A stretch of 64,000 nt of DNA from positions 248,001 to 312,000 of the forward strand of contig NZ_BMIA01000001.1 in assembly GCF_014641595.1 (NCBI RefSeq), written 5' to 3'. Numbering within the stretch: the first letter of the stretch is position 1; each line of letters starts with the position of its first letter. This stretch comes from Dyadobacter endophyticus (GTDB taxonomy: Bacteria; Bacteroidota; Bacteroidia; Cytophagales; Spirosomataceae). This document shows, piece after piece, positions 8,393 through 16,988 of this stretch. The notes under the pieces are model-generated. The model was not told the origin of the DNA, did no database searches, and saw nothing but the letters and a program-made list of their open reading frames with translations. The position numbers and the translations under genes are program-made.

Positions 8393-9675
8393 TGCAATGT
8401 CACTTTGATAATATTGTTAATGGTCGGAAGTGTCGTGAATTTGTTGGGGTTAGGTACGGGGCCGATGGCTTTGCTTTCGTTCAGCGGGGTTCCTGCGAGG
8501 TTGAATTGCGTAATGCCTGCGCCGGGGAACTGGTCGATGGCCGTTCCGTTGTCGTAGAGTCGGATGGACCCTGAAACGTCGCCGCTGGCATTGCCATCGA
8601 TGTCGCTACCGCCTGTGGCAAAGAACCAGTCGTTGGAAAAGCCGTACATGGTGGCAATCGCAATGCGGTCACCGAATGCGAGCGTGAGTGGTTGTGAAAC
8701 CTTGCCGCCGGCATTTCCGCCGATTTTAGGCAATAGTACTGTGCTGGTCGGTTCTTTGAGCACGTACACATTCTTAATGCCAGCCTTCATTTTCAACGCG
8801 GCGGCCAGTAAGTCTGCATTTCCTTTCTGGGCGAGTTCCTTAAGCCCTTCGCCGCGGTCGTTTTCACCAGATTTGAAAAAAGGATTTTCACTGCCGTTGT
8901 AAACCACCACCAATACCGGTGAAAGGGGCGTGAAGATGCCGGTTTGTGCTATGAGCCCGATATTCATGGGGCCATTGTCGCCGGCTTCGGCAATGCGGGT
9001 CAGCGCTTCGGTGGAAGCTTTGCCTTCCGAGTAAACAGGCTCGGGTAGCAGCAGGTTGCCGCCGGCTACATAGGAAATCGCCCAGGCGCCGGGGCTGAAA
9101 GGCGTTTCGTTCGCAGTGCCGCCCGACTGGTTTTTAATGGTGATGGTGAACATCGAATTGCCGTCATAAGCCAGCGAAACATTCATAAGCTGGGATGCAG
9201 GCAGAAACGCGTGTCCATAGTCGTCCATACCGGCTACTTCCTTGATATTGCGTGCGGTGGCTTCGGCCGTGCCCGGGTGCGTCACGCTCATGCCGGGCGC
9301 CTGGTTTACGCGCGTGCCATTGTCCCAAAGTTTGATTTGTGCTGAAACATCGCCGGTAATGGGGGTGCCATTGTCCTCGTACAACTTGATGCCCGGATTG
9401 GCGGGGGCCAAGAACAGGTCGTTGCTCCAACCGTACATCGTAGCAAAGGTGAGGCGCTGGTTTTTGGCGGCTGAAAACGAGAAGGATACGGATTGGCCGG
9501 GGAATATCACCGGTGGTGTACCGGTACCTTTGAATGTGCCCGATTGCACGAGCGGTTTGCTGTCGAGGACGTTTTCAATGGTCAGGGTTTTGGTGGTTGG
9601 CTGCGGATCGTGGTCTTTGGTACAGGCCCCGAAAATGAGGGCGGTCAGCGACAGCCCTAGCAGAGATTTCATCAT
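8389..9675 (-). CDS. Spondin-domain lipoprotein (two spondin_N repeats)
   Basis: 428 residues from the ATG at 9675; an upstream in-frame start at 9717 would precede the signal sequence with polar residues. Lipoprotein signal MMKSLLGLSLTALIFGAC gives a lipidated Cys. Two spondin_N domains follow: the first contains RLTFATMYGWSNDLFLAP, the second RIAIATMYGFSNDWFFATGG, each with DVSGSIRLYDNGT-type strands and acidic residues that may bind Ca. In bacteria these proteins are of unknown function and probably sit on the cell surface. First gene of a six-gene minus-strand operon, divergent (139 bp) from the two-component system at 9814. Confidence 0.85.
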   Translation of the reverse strand: MMKSLLGLSLTALIFGACTKDHDPQPTTKTLTIENVLDSKPLVQSGTFKGTGTPPVIFPGQSVSFSFSAAKNQRLTFATMYGWSNDLFLAPANPGIKLYEDNGTPITGDVSAQIKLWDNGTRVNQAPGMSVTHPGTAEATARNIKEVAGMDDYGHAFLPASQLMNVSLAYDGNSMFTITIKNQSGGTANETPFSPGAWAISYVAGGNLLLPEPVYSEGKASTEALTRIAEAGDNGPMNIGLIAQTGIFTPLSPVLVVVYNGSENPFFKSGENDRGEGLKELAQKGNADLLAAALKMKAGIKNVYVLKEPTSTVLLPKIGGNAGGKVSQPLTLAFGDRIAIATMYGFSNDWFFATGGSDIDGNASGDVSGSIRLYDNGTAIDQFPGAGITQFNLAGTPLNESKAIGPVPNPNKFTTLPTINNIIKVTLQ

Positions 9676-9813
9676 ATCTGTTTCCGTTTTGAATGTTTGG
9701 ATGATGCAAAGCAACAAACACGGTATCCCGGCGGCGTAACGGAATTATAACAAAAGTATCACAGCCGCATTCGGCGCTGTTTTATTTGTAAACTTTGCAC
9801 AAAATCAGCGGAT

Positions 9814-10518
9814 ATGGATACCAAAACTGTTCTGATCGTCGAGGACGATACCAACATTACCGAACTGCTTTCAATCCATCTTTCAGACCTGGGATGCAAA
9901 GTGGTTTCAGAAAAAAACGGGCAGAGCGGCCTCGCGCGGGCACAGGAGGAGAACTTCAACCTGATCATTCTCGATGTGATGCTGCCGGGCCTGAACGGCA
10001 TGGAGATTTGCCGGAAAATCCGGCTGGGGGACAGGCAGACGCCCATTATGATGCTCACGGCGCGTTCCGAAGAAATAGACAAGGTAATGGGCCTCGAAAC
10101 CGGTGCGGACGATTACCTCACCAAGCCGTTCAGCATACGGGAGTTCATTGCCCGGGTGCGGGTGATATTCAGGAGAAGCGAAGAAAAAGCACGGTATGCA
10201 ACGCCCGTACCGCAGCTGATCAGCGTAGCAGGATTGGAAATCGATATTGACAAGCGGAAGGTCATGCTGCGGGGCGAGCGGCTCGATTTATCACCCCGTG
10301 AGTTTGAGTTGATCGTGTTGCTGGCGTCGAATCCGGGGAAAAGTTACAGCCGGAAGCAATTGCTGAGCCTGGTATGGGGGTATGATTTCGAGGGGTATGA
10401 GCACACGGTCAATACGCATATCAACCGGTTGCGAGGAAAAATTGAAGCAGATGCTTCGAATCCTGTATTTGTATTAACCACCTGGGGCATTGGCTACCGG
10501 TTTAACGAAGAACTGTGA
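9814..10518 (+). CDS. OmpR-family response regulator
   Basis: 234 residues. Receiver domain (1-118) with acidic pair E10/D11/D12, phospho-acceptor D54 in LIILDVMLPG, and the switch Lys in TKPFS; winged-helix DNA-binding domain from about 135 (LSPREFELIVLLASNPG, YEHTVNTHINRLRGKIE, TTWGIGYRF). The kinase gene starts 1 bp after its stop. A TA-rich box followed by CTTTG at 9788-9796 is a plausible promoter. The intergenic region is shared with the divergent spondin operon, a likely target. Confidence 0.93.
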   Translation: MDTKTVLIVEDDTNITELLSIHLSDLGCKVVSEKNGQSGLARAQEENFNLIILDVMLPGLNGMEICRKIRLGDRQTPIMMLTARSEEIDKVMGLETGADDYLTKPFSIREFIARVRVIFRRSEEKARYATPVPQLISVAGLEIDIDKRKVMLRGERLDLSPREFELIVLLASNPGKSYSRKQLLSLVWGYDFEGYEHTVNTHINRLRGKIEADASNPVFVLTTWGIGYRFNEEL

Positions 10519-10519
10519 A

Positions 10520-11986
10520 ATGTCAGTAAGAACCATCGGGGGAAACCTACTCTTCTGGAAAATAAGTGGTGTTTTTGCGAGCCTGCTGATCATCCTGGGC
10601 ATCATATTCGTCATGATCGCCTCCCGGTTTTCGAAGTCGTACTATATGACGGCCCATCAGCAGTTGTACGGCGGTATCGCCCAGCACCTGGCGACGTTTA
10701 CGCAACCCATTAAAAACGGTAAGCCTGATACCACCGTCACCCACGACATCATTCATTCCACAATGGTCGCCAATCCGAGCGTGGAGGTTTACCTGCTGGA
10801 TACGCTGGGGAATATCACGGATTACGTCGTACCCGAAGCGACCGTGCAGATGAAGAAGGTCGACATGGCAAAAATACAGGAATGGCTGGCGTCGGATGCC
10901 GGGAAGCCCATGGGCGACAACCCCAAACAGCCCGGTGAAGCCAGCATTTTCTCGGTAGCGCCGGTGCTGGAAAATGGCGTGAAGGTGGGGTATGTGTACG
11001 CTGTGCTCGCCAGCGAGCCCCAGAAGCAGATACTCGCCTCATTGACCGACGACCTGAATTTCAGATTGGCTGCCTACATATTTTTCGCCGCATTACTCGG
11101 GGCATTTGTCGTGGGCGTGGTGACGTTCTTTCTGATCACCGACAGCATTTGCAGCATTGCCGGTGTTGTGAAACGCTTTAAAGACGGCGATCACGCGGCT
11201 CGCGTACATGGGTACGCGAAAGGGAACCTGGGCGTGCTGACTTCCACATTCAACGATATGGCCGACGTGATCGTTGGTAACATCGAAAAGATCACCGCCA
11301 CAGACCGGCTCCGGCAGGAGCTGATCGCCAACGTTTCGCATGATTTGCGGACGCCGCTTTCGATCATGCAGGGTTATGTGGAGACGATGATGATCAAGAA
11401 GGATACGCTTTCCGAGCAGGAAAAAGAACGGTATTTGTCCATTGTTCAGGATGGTACCCGGAAGCTTTCGGGGCTGGTGGACCAGTTGTTCCAGTATTCG
11501 AAGCTGGAAGCCAATGTGGTGTCGGTACAAAAAGAGGGGTTCCCGCTGGGTGAGCTGGTTTCGGATATACTAAGCTCCTATCAATTGAAGGCGGCGGAGC
11601 GGCGGATTCGGTTGTCGTTAGAGGCAGCTGATTCTTTGCCTCCGGTTTTTGCCGACATCGCATTAACTGAACGGGTGTTCCAGAACCTGCTCGACAACGC
11701 ATTTAAATTCACGCCGGATGGTGGGCAGATTACCGTATATCTGGCCCAGGCCGCAAACGGCATCAAGATCAGGGTGGCCGATACAGGCGTGGGTATTGCG
11801 AAAGCTTATCAGGAGCAGATTTTCGAACGTTACAAACAGGCGGAAATGTATCCGTCGGGGCAAAAGGGGGCAGGTCTCGGTCTGGCGATCGTGCGGAAGA
11901 TCCTGGAACTGCACCAAACGACGATCGAGGTGGTGAGTGATAGTGGCAAGGGTGCGACTTTTCAGTTTGTGATGTATCGGGAATAA
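10520..11986 (+). CDS. Membrane sensor histidine kinase
   Basis: 488 residues from ATG 10520, just after the regulator stop. Domain order: transmembrane segment (about 12-34), periplasmic sensor of about 140 residues, second membrane segment (about 185-205), HAMP-like linker (VKRFKDGDHAARV), dimerisation/phospho-acceptor helix with ANVSHDLRTPLSIM, then ATPase N box (FQNLLDNAFKFTPDGG), G1 (RVADTGVGIAKAYQEQIFERYKQ in pieces) and G2 (GAGLGLAIVRKIL). Partner of the preceding regulator; the signal is unknown. Confidence 0.93.
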   Translation: MSVRTIGGNLLFWKISGVFASLLIILGIIFVMIASRFSKSYYMTAHQQLYGGIAQHLATFTQPIKNGKPDTTVTHDIIHSTMVANPSVEVYLLDTLGNITDYVVPEATVQMKKVDMAKIQEWLASDAGKPMGDNPKQPGEASIFSVAPVLENGVKVGYVYAVLASEPQKQILASLTDDLNFRLAAYIFFAALLGAFVVGVVTFFLITDSICSIAGVVKRFKDGDHAARVHGYAKGNLGVLTSTFNDMADVIVGNIEKITATDRLRQELIANVSHDLRTPLSIMQGYVETMMIKKDTLSEQEKERYLSIVQDGTRKLSGLVDQLFQYSKLEANVVSVQKEGFPLGELVSDILSSYQLKAAERRIRLSLEAADSLPPVFADIALTERVFQNLLDNAFKFTPDGGQITVYLAQAANGIKIRVADTGVGIAKAYQEQIFERYKQAEMYPSGQKGAGLGLAIVRKILELHQTTIEVVSDSGKGATFQFVMYRE

Positions 11987-12317
11987 TTGTTAGTCCTAAG
12001 AATACCCTCCCTGAATTGATTCGTGCGGAGATAGCAGGGAGCCTTCTAAAAATGACGCAACTGAGTCTTGGGTGCTCACTTATGGGAAGGATCGTAGGCT
12101 ACCTGAATAAGGATTCCCTTGGCAATGCTCCATTTAAGGAATCCAGAGAGCTTCAACTTCATTCCCGAAGATGAGAATAAAGGGAGCACTATTTCGAGCT
12201 ATTACCATTACTCTTTTCAAGGTTAACCCCGACTTTTCAACAAAGCATATTGCGCCTTTTAAACAAAGTTAGCAATATGCCTTTAAACCGAATTTTGTTT
12301 CATCAAAATCAAAGAAG
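11987..12317 (+). other. Intergenic region with inverted repeat upstream of the aldehyde reductase gene
   Basis: 331 bp without a convincing gene. At 12245-12253 and 12272-12280 lies a perfect 9-bp inverted repeat (GCATATTGC / GCAATATGC, 18-bp spacer) ending 37 bp before the reductase start. It is placed where an operator for a dimeric regulator would sit, possibly for the AraC-type gene at 13379, but a structural role is also possible. The rest looks like non-coding or strongly decayed sequence. Confidence 0.5.
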
Positions 12318-13361
12318 ATGAACATGAATTCGAAAAATGAAAAATTAGTGCTGGTTACCGGTGGCTCCGGCTTTATTGCAGTGCACTGCATTCTCCAATT
12401 ATTAAGTGCGGGTTACAAGGTGAGAACGACTTTGCGTTCCCTGAGCCGTCAGGATGACGTACGGTCGATGCTAAAAGAGGGTGGTATTGATGCAGGTGAC
12501 CGTCTTACATTCACTGAGGCCGATCTATCTTCCGATACGCATTGGCCAGAAGCTATGAACGGTTGTACCTATGTATTGCATGTAGCTTCGCCCACACCAA
12601 AACTTAATTATAAACATGAGGATGAAATGATCATCCCGGCACGGGAAGGCGTGCTGCGGGTATTGCGGGCCGCAAGGGAGGCCGGTGTTAAACGCGTGGT
12701 ATTGACCTCTGCCATAGGTGCGGTTGTGTACGGACATCCCAACCAGACCGAACCCTTTGACGAAGCGACCTGGACAGATACGGCTAATGCACCGGCATAT
12801 CAGAAATCCAAAACCCTGGCGGAAAAAGCGGCATGGGAATTTATCGAAAAACAAGGGAATGGGTTGGAACTTGCTGCCATTAACCCCGCAACAGTTGTTG
12901 GGCCAGTATTGGGGCCCGATTATTCGCACTCCATATATCTGATCAAAAATCTGTTGACGGGCAAGATGCCAGGTTGTCCGAAGATTAATTCCGGTTTTGT
13001 AGATGTGCGGGATGTAGCCGATTTGCACCTGCGGGCGATGGAGCATCCTTCGGCAAACGGCGAGCGCTTTATTGCCACCGCAGGCGAAAGTATTTGGTTG
13101 GTGGCTGTGGCAAGAATACTTAGGGAGAACCTGGGCGCTGCTGCCAGTAAGGTCAAGGTTAGAGAGCTGCCCAGCATCTTACTGCGTATTGCAGCGCTAA
13201 CAGACCCGATGGTCAGATCAATGATCCCGCTGTTAGGCAGGGTGATGAACGTCAGCAGCGCCAAAGCCATTAGTATGCTAGGCTGGTCGCCCCGTTCTAC
13301 CGAACAGGCCGTGCTGGCCGCGGCGCAGAGCCTGATCCGTTTGCAGCTGCTCCACCCATAA
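12318..13361 (+). CDS. NAD(P)-dependent aldehyde reductase / dihydroflavonol-4-reductase-like epimerase
   Basis: 347 residues, extended short-chain dehydrogenase. Glycine-rich nucleotide-binding loop VLVTGGSGFIAVHC near the N-terminus, HVASPTP after the fourth strand, catalytic Ser-Tyr-Lys set as LTSAIGAVVYG and AYQKSKTLAEKAAW, and NPATVVGPVLG. Close to the aldehyde/methylglyoxal reductase group (ketoreductase GRE2-like). Cytosolic; substrate unknown. The AraC-type gene 17 bp downstream in the same direction is a probable co-transcribed regulator. Confidence 0.88.
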   Translation: MNMNSKNEKLVLVTGGSGFIAVHCILQLLSAGYKVRTTLRSLSRQDDVRSMLKEGGIDAGDRLTFTEADLSSDTHWPEAMNGCTYVLHVASPTPKLNYKHEDEMIIPAREGVLRVLRAAREAGVKRVVLTSAIGAVVYGHPNQTEPFDEATWTDTANAPAYQKSKTLAEKAAWEFIEKQGNGLELAAINPATVVGPVLGPDYSHSIYLIKNLLTGKMPGCPKINSGFVDVRDVADLHLRAMEHPSANGERFIATAGESIWLVAVARILRENLGAAASKVKVRELPSILLRIAALTDPMVRSMIPLLGRVMNVSSAKAISMLGWSPRSTEQAVLAAAQSLIRLQLLHP

Positions 13362-13378
13362 TTTGTAACTTTGTAAAG

Positions 13379-14221
13379 ATGGAAGTAGCCGAAGTATTTA
13401 TCGCTTGCAAGAAGCAGGCCCATTACAGCCGGGAACTGATCCTACCGCAACCGGCCCTGGTTCATATCGTTTCGGGTGAAATGCGGGTTGCGACCGCCGA
13501 GCGCAGCTATCATTTCTTCGCAGGCGACACCGTACTATTGCCCCGTAATCAGCTTGGCAGAATGAGCAAACTCCCATTGAACGCAGAGCCCTGCATCGCT
13601 ATATCAGTGCTGTTTCGCAAGGAAAGGCTCCAACATTACTATTCAGCTAATGAATATAAATCAAATGCGCATCATAGCTGTGAGCTTAAAAAGTTCGGAG
13701 CGCATCCTTTACTGAAGAGCCTATTTAATTCGTTGCAGCCTTATTTTGAACTGACCGATGCTTTACCGGAAGACATTGCTGCTTTTAAGATCGAAGAAGC
13801 AGTTCGTATCCTTCGCGCCATTGATCCGGATGTAGATGAGCTGCTCGGGCAGTTTGACGAGCCGGGGAAGCTGGATTTGGCCGAATTCATGGAGCAGAAT
13901 TATATGTTCAACCTGCCGCTGGAAAAATTCGGTTATCTGACCGGCAGAAGCCTGACCACATTTAAAAAAGATTTTAAACGCATTTTTCAGAATACCCCCG
14001 GCAGGTGGTTGACGCAGAAACGATTGGAGTTGGCCCATTATCAGATCTTCGAACAAAAAAGAAAGCCATCAGACGTTTACATAGAGACCGGGTTTGAAGA
14101 TCTTTCACACTTTTCCTTTGCCTTTAAAAAGCATTTTGGTTATAGTCCAAACCAGCGTGAAGGCGAGTTAAGAAATCTCCAGACTTTACCCAACGGGACT
14201 TTGCCCGCCAGTTCCAGGTAA
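13379..14221 (+). CDS. AraC-family transcriptional regulator (YSIRK/ExsA-type N-terminus)
   Basis: 280 residues. The N-terminal cupin-like domain (VHIVSGEMRVATAERSYHFFAGD in two pieces, VLLPRNQLGR) probably senses a small ligand; the C-terminal two-helix DNA-binding domain contains LPLEKFGYLTGRSLTTFKKDF and DVYIETGFEDLSHFSFAFKKHFG. It differs from the other AraC group in this window. A perfect -7 type box TAACTTTG at 13366-13373 lies only 5 nt before the ATG, so the transcript may be leaderless. A decayed relative lies at 29958-30193. Confidence 0.9.
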   Translation: MEVAEVFIACKKQAHYSRELILPQPALVHIVSGEMRVATAERSYHFFAGDTVLLPRNQLGRMSKLPLNAEPCIAISVLFRKERLQHYYSANEYKSNAHHSCELKKFGAHPLLKSLFNSLQPYFELTDALPEDIAAFKIEEAVRILRAIDPDVDELLGQFDEPGKLDLAEFMEQNYMFNLPLEKFGYLTGRSLTTFKKDFKRIFQNTPGRWLTQKRLELAHYQIFEQKRKPSDVYIETGFEDLSHFSFAFKKHFGYSPNQREGELRNLQTLPNGTLPASSR

Positions 14222-14270
14222 TTAAACGGCAGTAGCCTAAACCACTGCCGTTCCCGTTAAACCTATTTCA

Positions 14271-15131
14271 TTACAATAACTCACCCATCCCGAACACGGT
14301 CAATCCTTTGGCAAATTGTTCGGCTACGGCCTGGTTGGCGGCCTCAATGTAGTGGCCGGTGATGGGGTCAACCACGGTGCGTAATGGCCGGGTACCTTTC
14401 GGGGCGCCGATCAGTTTTACAATGGCGTCGGCCACGTCCTGCGGATTAGGTTTTTTGTCCTGCATCTCTCCGCCCAATGCGGCTACCATTTTGTTGGGTA
14501 TATCGGCAATGGCACCGTATCCTTCGAATACCCCCTGATCGGATGCGGGGTTGTTTTTTTGCTGCATTTCGGTCGGGAAAGCGCCGGGCTCCAACAGGGC
14601 CACATCAATGCCTAAACGCTTTACCTCGTAATGCAGGCCCTCGCTTATTCCTTCCAGCGCAAATTTGGAGGCCGCATACACGGTAGCGAACGGGAACGAT
14701 ACCCGCCCGAAACCGCTGGTCACGTTAATGATCAGTCCGTCGGCCTGTTTGCGCATGGCGGGCAGCACCTGTTTGATCAGTCGCCAGGGCGCGTAAACGT
14801 TGATGTCAAAAGTGGTATGCACATCGGCAGTAGTAAAGCTCTCGGCCACACCAGTCATGCCGTAACCGGCGTTGTTTACCAATACATCGATAGTGCCTTC
14901 TTTGACCAAAATGGATTCAACGGCCTGTTTTACGCTCTGCTCGTCGGTCAGGGTAACGTCCAATACGGTCACGTTCTCCACGGCCGCAAGGGCCTGGGCT
15001 TTATCGGCATTACGGCCATCGGTATCGCGCATAGTGGCGTATACCTGATGTCCCGCGGCAGCTACGCTATGGGCGGCAAGCCAGCCAAAACCACTATTTG
15101 TTCCCGTTATTAATACGATCTTTTTGCTCAT
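14271..15131 (-). CDS. Short-chain dehydrogenase/reductase
   Basis: 286 residues from ATG 15131 (MSKKIVLITGTNSGFG); the upstream in-frame start at 15185 adds a non-conserved stretch. Classical SDR motifs: TGTNSGFG (Rossmann), NNAGYGMTG, catalytic VTSGFGRVSFPFATVYAASKFALEG in pieces, giving Ser-Tyr-Lys. Likely reduces a carbonyl with NADPH. A Crp-type palindrome lies 54 bp upstream at 15185-15200, between this gene and the Crp/Fnr gene, so it is a probable target of that regulator. Confidence 0.9.
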   Translation of the reverse strand: MSKKIVLITGTNSGFGWLAAHSVAAAGHQVYATMRDTDGRNADKAQALAAVENVTVLDVTLTDEQSVKQAVESILVKEGTIDVLVNNAGYGMTGVAESFTTADVHTTFDINVYAPWRLIKQVLPAMRKQADGLIINVTSGFGRVSFPFATVYAASKFALEGISEGLHYEVKRLGIDVALLEPGAFPTEMQQKNNPASDQGVFEGYGAIADIPNKMVAALGGEMQDKKPNPQDVADAIVKLIGAPKGTRPLRTVVDPITGHYIEAANQAVAEQFAKGLTVFGMGELL

Positions 15132-15184
15132 CTTTTTTACTTTTACATGAATAAGCAAAGGTTGAAAACGGCAACAACAAAGCA

Positions 15185-15200
15185 TTTATCATTTGGTAAA
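15185..15200. promoter_or_regulatory. Crp/Fnr-type operator 1
   Basis: TTTATCATTTGGTAAA, a 16-bp imperfect palindrome, sits between the Crp/Fnr gene and the dehydrogenase. A copy differing at one central base lies upstream of the regulator itself at 15812-15827. Matched copies before the regulator and its neighbour are typical of autoregulation plus control of the adjacent gene. Confidence 0.65.
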
Positions 15201-15208
15201 AAGCGCCG

Positions 15209-15781
15209 CTAACGGATATTCCGGCGTATCCGGCTGAGCGATTGCTGGGTGATGCCCAGGTATGAGGCCACGTATGAAAGAGGGATGCGGTTGATCATGT
15301 TGGGAAACGCCTCAATGAACGAAAGATAACGCGTGGTGGCATCTTCTGAAACCAGCGGACTGCGCCGTTCCATGGCCAACGTAAGGCACTTTTTTACCAT
15401 GTTGGCCTTCATCATTTCCCAGCCCACAATGGTGTCGGATATCTGGTCCCAGTTCTTTTTGTTGAAAACCAGAACCTTGCAGTCGGTTACGGCCTGCACA
15501 TATTCGGACGCTACGATCTGCGATTCGAACTTTTGATTATCGACCACAAAGTTGCCTTCGTCCACAAAATAATTGGTGATTTCCTCGCCCTTGTTGTTGT
15601 AATAACAAAAGCGGAACACGCCTTCCAGCACGAACGCCACATACCGGGGCACCTTCCCGGCTTCCGAGAGGTAGTCGTCTTTTTTGAATTCAAGCATTTC
15701 AACCTTGCTTAGCAAAAACTCGATCTGCTGTTTGTTCAGGTCACCAAATTGCAGGATAAGATTTATGAGTGCTTCCATCAC
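15209..15781 (-). CDS. Crp/Fnr-family transcriptional regulator
   Basis: 190 residues. The N-terminal two thirds is a cyclic-nucleotide-binding-like jelly roll (FKKDDYLSEAGKVPRYVAFV, EGVFRFCYYNNKGEEIT) without FNR-type iron-sulfur cysteines; the C-terminus holds a short helix-turn-helix (IPLSYVASYLGITQQSLSRI). This short type is common in Bacteroidota beside a single dehydrogenase or stress gene. The ligand is unknown. Palindromes at 15812-15827 and 15185-15200 are probable binding sites. Confidence 0.9.
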   Translation of the reverse strand: MMEALINLILQFGDLNKQQIEFLLSKVEMLEFKKDDYLSEAGKVPRYVAFVLEGVFRFCYYNNKGEEITNYFVDEGNFVVDNQKFESQIVASEYVQAVTDCKVLVFNKKNWDQISDTIVGWEMMKANMVKKCLTLAMERRSPLVSEDATTRYLSFIEAFPNMINRIPLSYVASYLGITQQSLSRIRRNIR

Positions 15782-15811
15782 CTAAAAATAGTACACATGG
15801 GGGGGCATCCA

Positions 15812-15827
15812 TTTATCATATGGTAAA
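15812..15827. promoter_or_regulatory. Crp/Fnr-type operator 2
   Basis: TTTATCATATGGTAAA, nearly perfect 16-bp palindrome, 31 bp upstream of the Crp/Fnr start codon. Same sequence, except one central base, as operator 1 at 15185-15200. Confidence 0.7.
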
Positions 15828-15892
15828 AAATGAGGCAAGCCGGGCACATAACGATAGACAATGGAAGGCATAAGGACTGCCGTGACAGAGAG

Positions 15893-16267
15893 TCATTCAG
15901 ATTTATTGGTAAGGGCTTGTAGTTTTAGATAAGTTACATAAGACGTAACAAGTATGGTCAAGACAATAAGGGGAGCGATGAAAACGGAAGCCGGATCGCC
16001 AATAGCAACGTGTGCAATGAGCGCAGACACGAAACTAATTGATAAACCAGTGTAAGCGACTTCCTTCGCTAAACGAAAAGGTATCCAAAGGGCGATAGCG
16101 GCAAGGCCTTTCGCGATTCCCAATTCTACCCTAAAGTAATCGGGAAAACCCAAATGTTGAAATCCCGCTTTTGTTGCTGGATTTACCAAATACGCATAGG
16201 TTGACAACGCCATTGCCAACGACAGCAATCCTGTCGAAACGTAGTAAGTGATTTTTATTTTATTCAT
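15893..16267 (-). CDS. DoxX-family membrane protein
   Basis: 124 residues with four hydrophobic segments (YYVSTGLLSLAMALSTYAYL, IAKGLAAIALWIPF, GLSISFVSALIAHVAIG, FIAPLIVLTILVTSYVTYL). The pattern FQHLGFPDYFRVELGIAKGL is typical of the DoxX-like group found beside HxlR regulators. It lies 11 bp downstream of the azoreductase gene and is likely co-transcribed, in an AT-rich patch. Confidence 0.85.
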   Translation of the reverse strand: MNKIKITYYVSTGLLSLAMALSTYAYLVNPATKAGFQHLGFPDYFRVELGIAKGLAAIALWIPFRLAKEVAYTGLSISFVSALIAHVAIGDPASVFIAPLIVLTILVTSYVTYLKLQALTNKSE

Positions 16268-16278
16268 AATAATAGCTT

Positions 16279-16887
16279 TTAATCAATAACAATACTTTCA
16301 AGACCTTTTTGCAACGCAGTTTCTTGAAGACCTGGAATTCTTTGTCCTTCCACACGAAACGTAGTAATGTCGGTAATGCCAAGAAAACCGAGTATGAATT
16401 TCAGATATGGGCTAACGAAATCAAACGACTGCATTACGCCTTGAGAATACACGCCGCTTGAAGCGATTGCGATATATGCTTTTTTGTTTTTCAAAAGGCC
16501 TTCAGGCATTCCGTCCTCTTTATAGCTAAAAGTTATTCCTGGTCTTGCAATGTGATCTAGATAGGCTTTTAATGTGGACGTTATCGCAAAGTTGTAAAAT
16601 GGCGCACCAACAACATAGATATCCGCTTCTCGCATTTCCGCAATAGCTTCGTCTGAAATCTTTATCGCTTTTATTTGTTCAGGTGTGTGATTTTCGGCAG
16701 GCGTAAACCACGAACCAATTTGCAGTCCATCTAAATGTGGAAAGGATTCTTTTGCCAAATCTCTTTCTTTGACAAAACTGTTAGGGTATTTCGCTTGAAT
16801 TTTCTCAATGATTACATTACCCAATTGTTTGCTGACTGAAGCCTCACCTTGTGGGCTTGTAATAATATGTAATACTTTTTTGCTCAT
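16279..16887 (-). CDS. azoR: FMN-dependent NADH-azoreductase
   Basis: 202 residues of the flavodoxin-like fold. N-terminal phosphate-binding loop TSPQGEASVSKQLGN, then VVGAPFYNFAITSTLKAYLD (FMN contact) and AYIAIASSGVYSQG. AzoR-type enzymes reduce quinones and azo compounds using NADH. It is divergent from a HxlR regulator at 16989, the common arrangement in quinone- or electrophile-responsive loci. The spacer carries a small palindrome at 16931-16943. Confidence 0.9.
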   Translation of the reverse strand: MSKKVLHIITSPQGEASVSKQLGNVIIEKIQAKYPNSFVKERDLAKESFPHLDGLQIGSWFTPAENHTPEQIKAIKISDEAIAEMREADIYVVGAPFYNFAITSTLKAYLDHIARPGITFSYKEDGMPEGLLKNKKAYIAIASSGVYSQGVMQSFDFVSPYLKFILGFLGITDITTFRVEGQRIPGLQETALQKGLESIVID

Positions 16888-16930
16888 TATTTTTTGTTTT
16901 TTAATGAAGCAAAATTACCTATGTTTGCTA

Positions 16931-16943
16931 ACTAATAATTAGT
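16931..16943. promoter_or_regulatory. Candidate HxlR operator
   Basis: ACTAAT-A-ATTAGT, a perfect 13-bp palindrome within a GTTT...AAAC frame (16923-16950), lies midway between divergent azoR and the HxlR gene. A HxlR dimer site in the shared promoter is expected; the assignment is by position only. Confidence 0.5.
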
Positions 16944-16988
16944 AGTAAACAAAAGGTTAGTAGTAATATTTAGGTTACCTTATAAGAT

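Noticed and set aside
12001..12240. Small gene in the 12.0-12.2 kb gap
   Set aside because: Short open stretches exist but with stops in all frames and no family resemblance.
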